Assembly: GCA_015654475.1 (NCBI GenBank)
Contig: JAATGV010000005.1
Location: 49,176 to 113,175, forward strand
From: Actinomycetales bacterium
Lineage (GTDB): Bacteria > Actinomycetota > Actinomycetes > Actinomycetales > Microbacteriaceae
Length of the DNA stretch: 64,000 nucleotides
Direction of reading: 5' to 3'
Positions within the stretch are counted from its first letter, which is position 1, and every line of letters begins with the position of its first letter. Shown here piece by piece: positions 61,149-64,000 of this stretch. A program made the position numbers and the translations under genes. The notes below the pieces were generated by a model. The model was not told the origin of the DNA and ran no database searches. It worked only from the letters and a program-made list of their open reading frames with translations.

Positions 61149-61972
61149 TCGGTGCAGGCGAAGAGGCCATTCTCTCTGTGACGGATGCCTCAGCAGGGTA
61201 TGGCGATGTGACGCTTTGGAGCCGGCTCAACCTCGAAGTCCACCCGGGCGAGATAATCGCCGTGCTCGGTGCAAACGGAACAGGAAAGTCGACCCTCTTT
61301 CGCGCGATCCTTGGCCAGCTGCCGCTGCGTACCGGCACCATCCGTTTTCTTGGCGAGGCTGCGCACAAAGGCGACCGCCGCATCGGCTACATCCCGCAGC
61401 AACACTTGTTTCGCAAGGGCACGCCGATTCGGGGCCGCGACCTGGTGCGACTCGGAGTCGATGGAACCCGCATCGGGCATCCATTCGCCACCGCCGCGAC
61501 GCGTGCCGCAGTCGACGCGCTCATCGAGCAGGTCGGGGCAACCGCGTATGCAGATCGGCCTATCGGCGAGCTCTCGGGTGGGGAGCAGCAGCGGCTTCGT
61601 GTTGCTCAAGCACTCACGGGCGAGCCCCGACTGCTCATCTGCGACGAGCCGTACTCCAGTCTCGATGTGCGGCACCAAGACGACATCACGAAGCTGATCG
61701 TTCGCCGCCGCGACACCGCAGGTACTCCTGCGCTGTTCATCACCCACGACATCAACCCCATCCTGCCGTATGTCGACAGGGTGCTTTACCTTGCTGCGGG
61801 CAAACACCGGCTCGGCACAGTGGGCGAAGTGCTCAATACCGCCACTCTGAGCGAACTCTTCGGCAGCCCCGCGCAGGTGGTACACGTCGGAGAACAGGTG
61901 TTCATCGTGGGCACGCCCGACCACCACCACGATGCTGCGGCGTCAACACTCGCCCGCGGACGTCAGCCATGA
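61145..61972 (+). CDS. znuC: Zinc ABC transporter ATP-binding protein
   Basis: This 275-residue ATPase starts at ATG 61145, overlapping the binding-protein stop. Walker A 'GANGTGKST', signature 'LSGGEQQRLRVAQAL' and Walker B 'LLICDEPYSSLDV' are intact. A C-terminal 'TPDHHHDAAAS' histidine stretch may bind metal. It drives the zinc importer with the permease that follows. Confidence 0.95.
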   Translation: MIGAGEEAILSVTDASAGYGDVTLWSRLNLEVHPGEIIAVLGANGTGKSTLFRAILGQLPLRTGTIRFLGEAAHKGDRRIGYIPQQHLFRKGTPIRGRDLVRLGVDGTRIGHPFATAATRAAVDALIEQVGATAYADRPIGELSGGEQQRLRVAQALTGEPRLLICDEPYSSLDVRHQDDITKLIVRRRDTAGTPALFITHDINPILPYVDRVLYLAAGKHRLGTVGEVLNTATLSELFGSPAQVVHVGEQVFIVGTPDHHHDAAASTLARGRQP

Positions 61973-62844
61973 TCGGCATCGTGCCCGCAGATTGGTGGAC
62001 ATCGGTCGTCAACTTTCAGGACTATGCCGAGCTGTTCGCCCTGCTCAAGAACTCTGTGCTCGCCGCCGGCGTGGTCGGCTTCGTCGGTGGTCTCATTGGC
62101 GTATTCATCATGCAACGGGATATGGCGTTTGCTGTGCACGGAATCAGCGAGATGTCGTTTTCGGGCGCGGCCGCGGCCATCCTTTTCGGAGCAAACGTTG
62201 TTGCCGGATCGGTGGTCGGGGCATTGGTTGCCGCAATCGCGATCGGCGTGCTCGGCGCGAAGGCACGCGACCGGAACTCGATCATTGGCGTGCTGATGCC
62301 GTTTGGTCTTGGTCTTGGCATCCTGTTCCTTGCCCTCTATCCGGGAAGAAGCGCCAACAAATTCGGGCTCCTTACCGGTCAGATCGTCGCTGTCGACGAC
62401 CCGCAACTCGGCTGGCTTGCCGTCATCGGCGTCTTCGTTGTCGTCGCATTGTTCGTCTTGTGGCGGCCTCTCACCTTTGACAGTGTCGACCCCGAGGTCG
62501 CCGAGGCGCGCGGAATCCCTACCCGCCTCCTCTCCATCGTTTTCATGATCCTGCTCGGTCTCGTCGTTGCCGCGAGTGTGCAGATTATTGGTGCCCTGCT
62601 CGTACTGGCCTTGCTTGTCACCCCTGCGGCGGCGGCTTTGCAGGTCTCGTCTCATCCCCTCATCGTCCCTGCGCTGAGCGTGGCGTTCGGTCTTACCGCA
62701 GCGGTCGGCGGCACTTTGCTTGCCCTCGGCGGAACATTGCCCATCAGCCCGTACATCACCACTATCTCGTTCCTCATCTACGTGATCTGCCGTACCCTCA
62801 GCAGGCAGAAAGCTCGTCGAAGCGCTGTGGGGAGGACATCGTGA
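61969..62844 (+). CDS. znuB: Zinc ABC transporter permease
   Basis: The frame extends far upstream as a shadow of the ATPase; the gene starts at ATG 61969, overlapping that stop by 4 bases, and gives 291 residues. It has seven or eight helices and the ZnuB-type motifs 'MQRDMAFAVHGISEMSFSGA' and 'SVDPEVAEARGIPTRLL'. It forms the zinc channel. The zur gene overlaps its end. Confidence 0.94.
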   Translation: MIGIVPADWWTSVVNFQDYAELFALLKNSVLAAGVVGFVGGLIGVFIMQRDMAFAVHGISEMSFSGAAAAILFGANVVAGSVVGALVAAIAIGVLGAKARDRNSIIGVLMPFGLGLGILFLALYPGRSANKFGLLTGQIVAVDDPQLGWLAVIGVFVVVALFVLWRPLTFDSVDPEVAEARGIPTRLLSIVFMILLGLVVAASVQIIGALLVLALLVTPAAAALQVSSHPLIVPALSVAFGLTAAVGGTLLALGGTLPISPYITTISFLIYVICRTLSRQKARRSAVGRTS

Positions 62845-63251
62845 CTCAAGAGAAAGTGCGCAGGCACACCCGTCAACGCGCCGAAATCCAGGCAGCCCTC
62901 GCAGATACCGACGATTTCACCAGCGCGCAAGATCTCTTCGCTCAGCTCAAATCCCGTGGCCTCGGCATCGGCCTTGCCACGGTGTATCGAACTTTGAACG
63001 ACATGGTCGAGGCGCATGAGGTGGATGTTGCCCGCACGGAGACCAGCGAGCAGCTGTATCGACTGTGCGGCACTGAGCATCACCACCATCTCATCTGCAC
63101 CAATTGTGGCCAGACCATCGAGATCCAGGCCCCCTTGGAGGAATGGGTCAAGTCGGTCGCCGAGACGTATGGGTACCAAAACGTGCACCACACCGTCGAC
63201 CTGTATGGGCTGTGCCCGGAGTGCCAGAGGAAATCGCAGGATCAGGCATAA
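62841..63251 (+). CDS. zur: Fur-family zinc uptake regulator Zur
   Basis: This 136-residue repressor starts at GTG 62841, overlapping the permease stop. The winged helix ('GIGLATVYRTLNDMVEAHEVD') is followed by metal sites: 'HHHHLICTNC' (C86, C89) and 'LCPECQRK' (C125, C128) form the structural zinc site. With zinc bound it represses the operon through the box at 60177-60191. The position at the end of a zinc import operon supports Zur over Fur. Confidence 0.94.
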   Translation: MTQEKVRRHTRQRAEIQAALADTDDFTSAQDLFAQLKSRGLGIGLATVYRTLNDMVEAHEVDVARTETSEQLYRLCGTEHHHHLICTNCGQTIEIQAPLEEWVKSVAETYGYQNVHHTVDLYGLCPECQRKSQDQA

Positions 63252-63526
63252 TATATGGTCTTTTGACTGCCGTTGTGGGCATAGTGGAAGACCTTTGGTC
63301 GGCTGCGATATAGCAGACATCGCCTTGTGATTCGGTGTGGTAACTTCGGCACGAGTCCACCCCTCATGTGAACCCCATCGAAGCTGTTTTGCTCCGTAAA
63401 CCCAGTCTTTTTCTGGGGCAGAAGGTCACAACTGAGGACGACCTGCATGCGCGAGGGGCGTGTGCAATGGGGAGCTCGCATGCGAAGGGCGTGTGTGCGA
63501 GAACAACTGTGAAGGAGCTAATTACA

Positions 63527-64000
63527 ATGGGCATTAATGGGACCATGCGTGCCGCCGTCGTTACGCAATTGGGCAAACCGCTCGAGATCCAGGATGTTCC
63601 GATTCCTACGCCAGGTTTCGGCCAGGCGCTCGTCAAAGTCGAGACTTCGGGGGTCTGCCACACTGACCTGCACGCCGCACACGGCGACTGGCCGGTCAAG
63701 CCGAAGCAGCCGCTCATCCCCGGCCATGAGGGATACGGCGAAGTAGTCGAGGTCGGCGCTGGAGTCACCGAGCTCAAGGTTGGCCAAAAGGTGGGCAACG
63801 CCTGGCTTTGGTCGGCGTGCGGGGTGTGCCAATACTGCCGTCAAGGCTGGGAGACCCTCTGCGAGTCACAGCAGAACGGCGGCTATTCGGTCGATGGCAG
63901 TTTCGCTGAGTACATGCTCGTTGACGACCACTATGCGGCCAAGATCCCCGACGGATCAGACCCGGTCGAGGTCGCACCGGTACTGTGTGCGGGCGTCACC
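63527..64000 (+). CDS. Zinc-dependent alcohol dehydrogenase (AdhP-like), 3' end outside window
   Basis: The gene starts at ATG 63527 with GAAGGAG and is open to the window edge (158 residues seen). An alternative ATG lies at 63545. '[19 protein letters not shown]' holds the catalytic zinc Cys and the proton-relay region, '[17 protein letters not shown]' carries the zinc His-Glu pair, and '[15 protein letters not shown]' is the structural zinc site. It oxidises or reduces primary alcohols and aldehydes with NAD. A 275-bp gap without a supported gene precedes it. Confidence 0.93.
   Translation, partial: MGINGTMRAAVVTQLGKPLEIQDVPIPTPGFGQALVKVETSGVCHTDLHAAHGDWPVKPKQPLIPGHEGYGEVVEVGAGVTELKVGQKVGNAWLWSACGVCQYCRQGWETLCESQQNGGYSVDGSFAEYMLVDDHYAAKIPDGSDPVEVAPVLCAGVT

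Noticed and set aside
1..64000. tRNA, rRNA, CRISPR arrays, transposases, integrases and phage genes
   Set aside because: I looked in all gaps and frames and found no convincing example; the short tandem repeats are too few and too short to be CRISPR arrays.

Overview
The window looks like a chromosomal segment of a medium-to-high-GC actinobacterium, most likely Microbacteriaceae or a close relative (inference). The reasons are the many GTG/TTG starts, the PurS-PurQ-PurL set, the DUF3073 gene, an LtrA protein, a sterol-carrier gene beside purine genes, and CsoR and Zur systems of actinobacterial type. I see no tRNA, rRNA, CRISPR array, transposase or phage gene.

Layout. 1-3.1 kb: VOC protein (cut by the window edge), DUF1345 membrane protein, orphan ParA, DoxX-like protein. 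3.2-6.5 kb: purSQL. 6.7-7.8 kb: a GldA-type dehydrogenase. 8.3-13.1 kb: CDP-alcohol phosphatidyltransferase, a 775-residue fusion of cystathionine beta-synthase to a cystathionine gamma-lyase/synthase, and LtrA. 13.1-25.0 kb: a surface-glycan locus with a DUF6716 protein, two GT2 enzymes, a polysialyltransferase-like protein, DUF2142 protein, polysaccharide pyruvyltransferase, flippase-like protein and nitroreductase, plus two divergent secreted Ig-like proteins that share a repeat-bearing promoter. 25.1-27.7 kb: purC, purD, sterol-carrier gene. 28.3-39.9 kb: an accessory island for fermenting a PTS sugar. It holds a glycyl radical enzyme (GRE), its activase, LacI and SorC regulators, and, divergently, a complete private PTS (EIIA, EIIC, EIIB, EI, HPr), a fructose-6-phosphate-aldolase-like enzyme and a Gfo/Idh oxidoreductase. 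40.2-42.9 kb: purF-purM. 43-53.8 kb: P1 peptidase, MetY, alpha/beta hydrolase and a seven-gene uptake/transamination operon. 53.9-55.4 kb: DUF3073, a secreted protein and an alkyltransferase-like protein. 55.5-63.3 kb: metal homeostasis (ArsR-CDF, CsoR-CopZ-CopA, and a zinc ABC importer with Zur). 63.5 kb to the end: the start of a zinc alcohol dehydrogenase.

The most interesting part is the 28.3-39.9 kb island. With the GldA gene at 6.7 kb it contains every step of the 'anhydroglycolysis' route that I recall being described for E. coli YbiW/PflD. In that route a PTS phosphorylates a 1,5-anhydrohexitol, a GRE opens the ring to 1-deoxyfructose-6-phosphate, Fsa cleaves this to hydroxyacetone and glyceraldehyde-3-phosphate, and GldA reduces hydroxyacetone to 1,2-propanediol. 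The Gfo/Idh gene could add a 1,5-anhydrofructose reductase step. This would be an actinobacterial version with its own EI and HPr.

The island and the 43-53.8 kb block appear to interrupt an otherwise conserved actinobacterial string (sterol-carrier gene, purF, purM, convergent DUF3073), which suggests two insertions at this locus.
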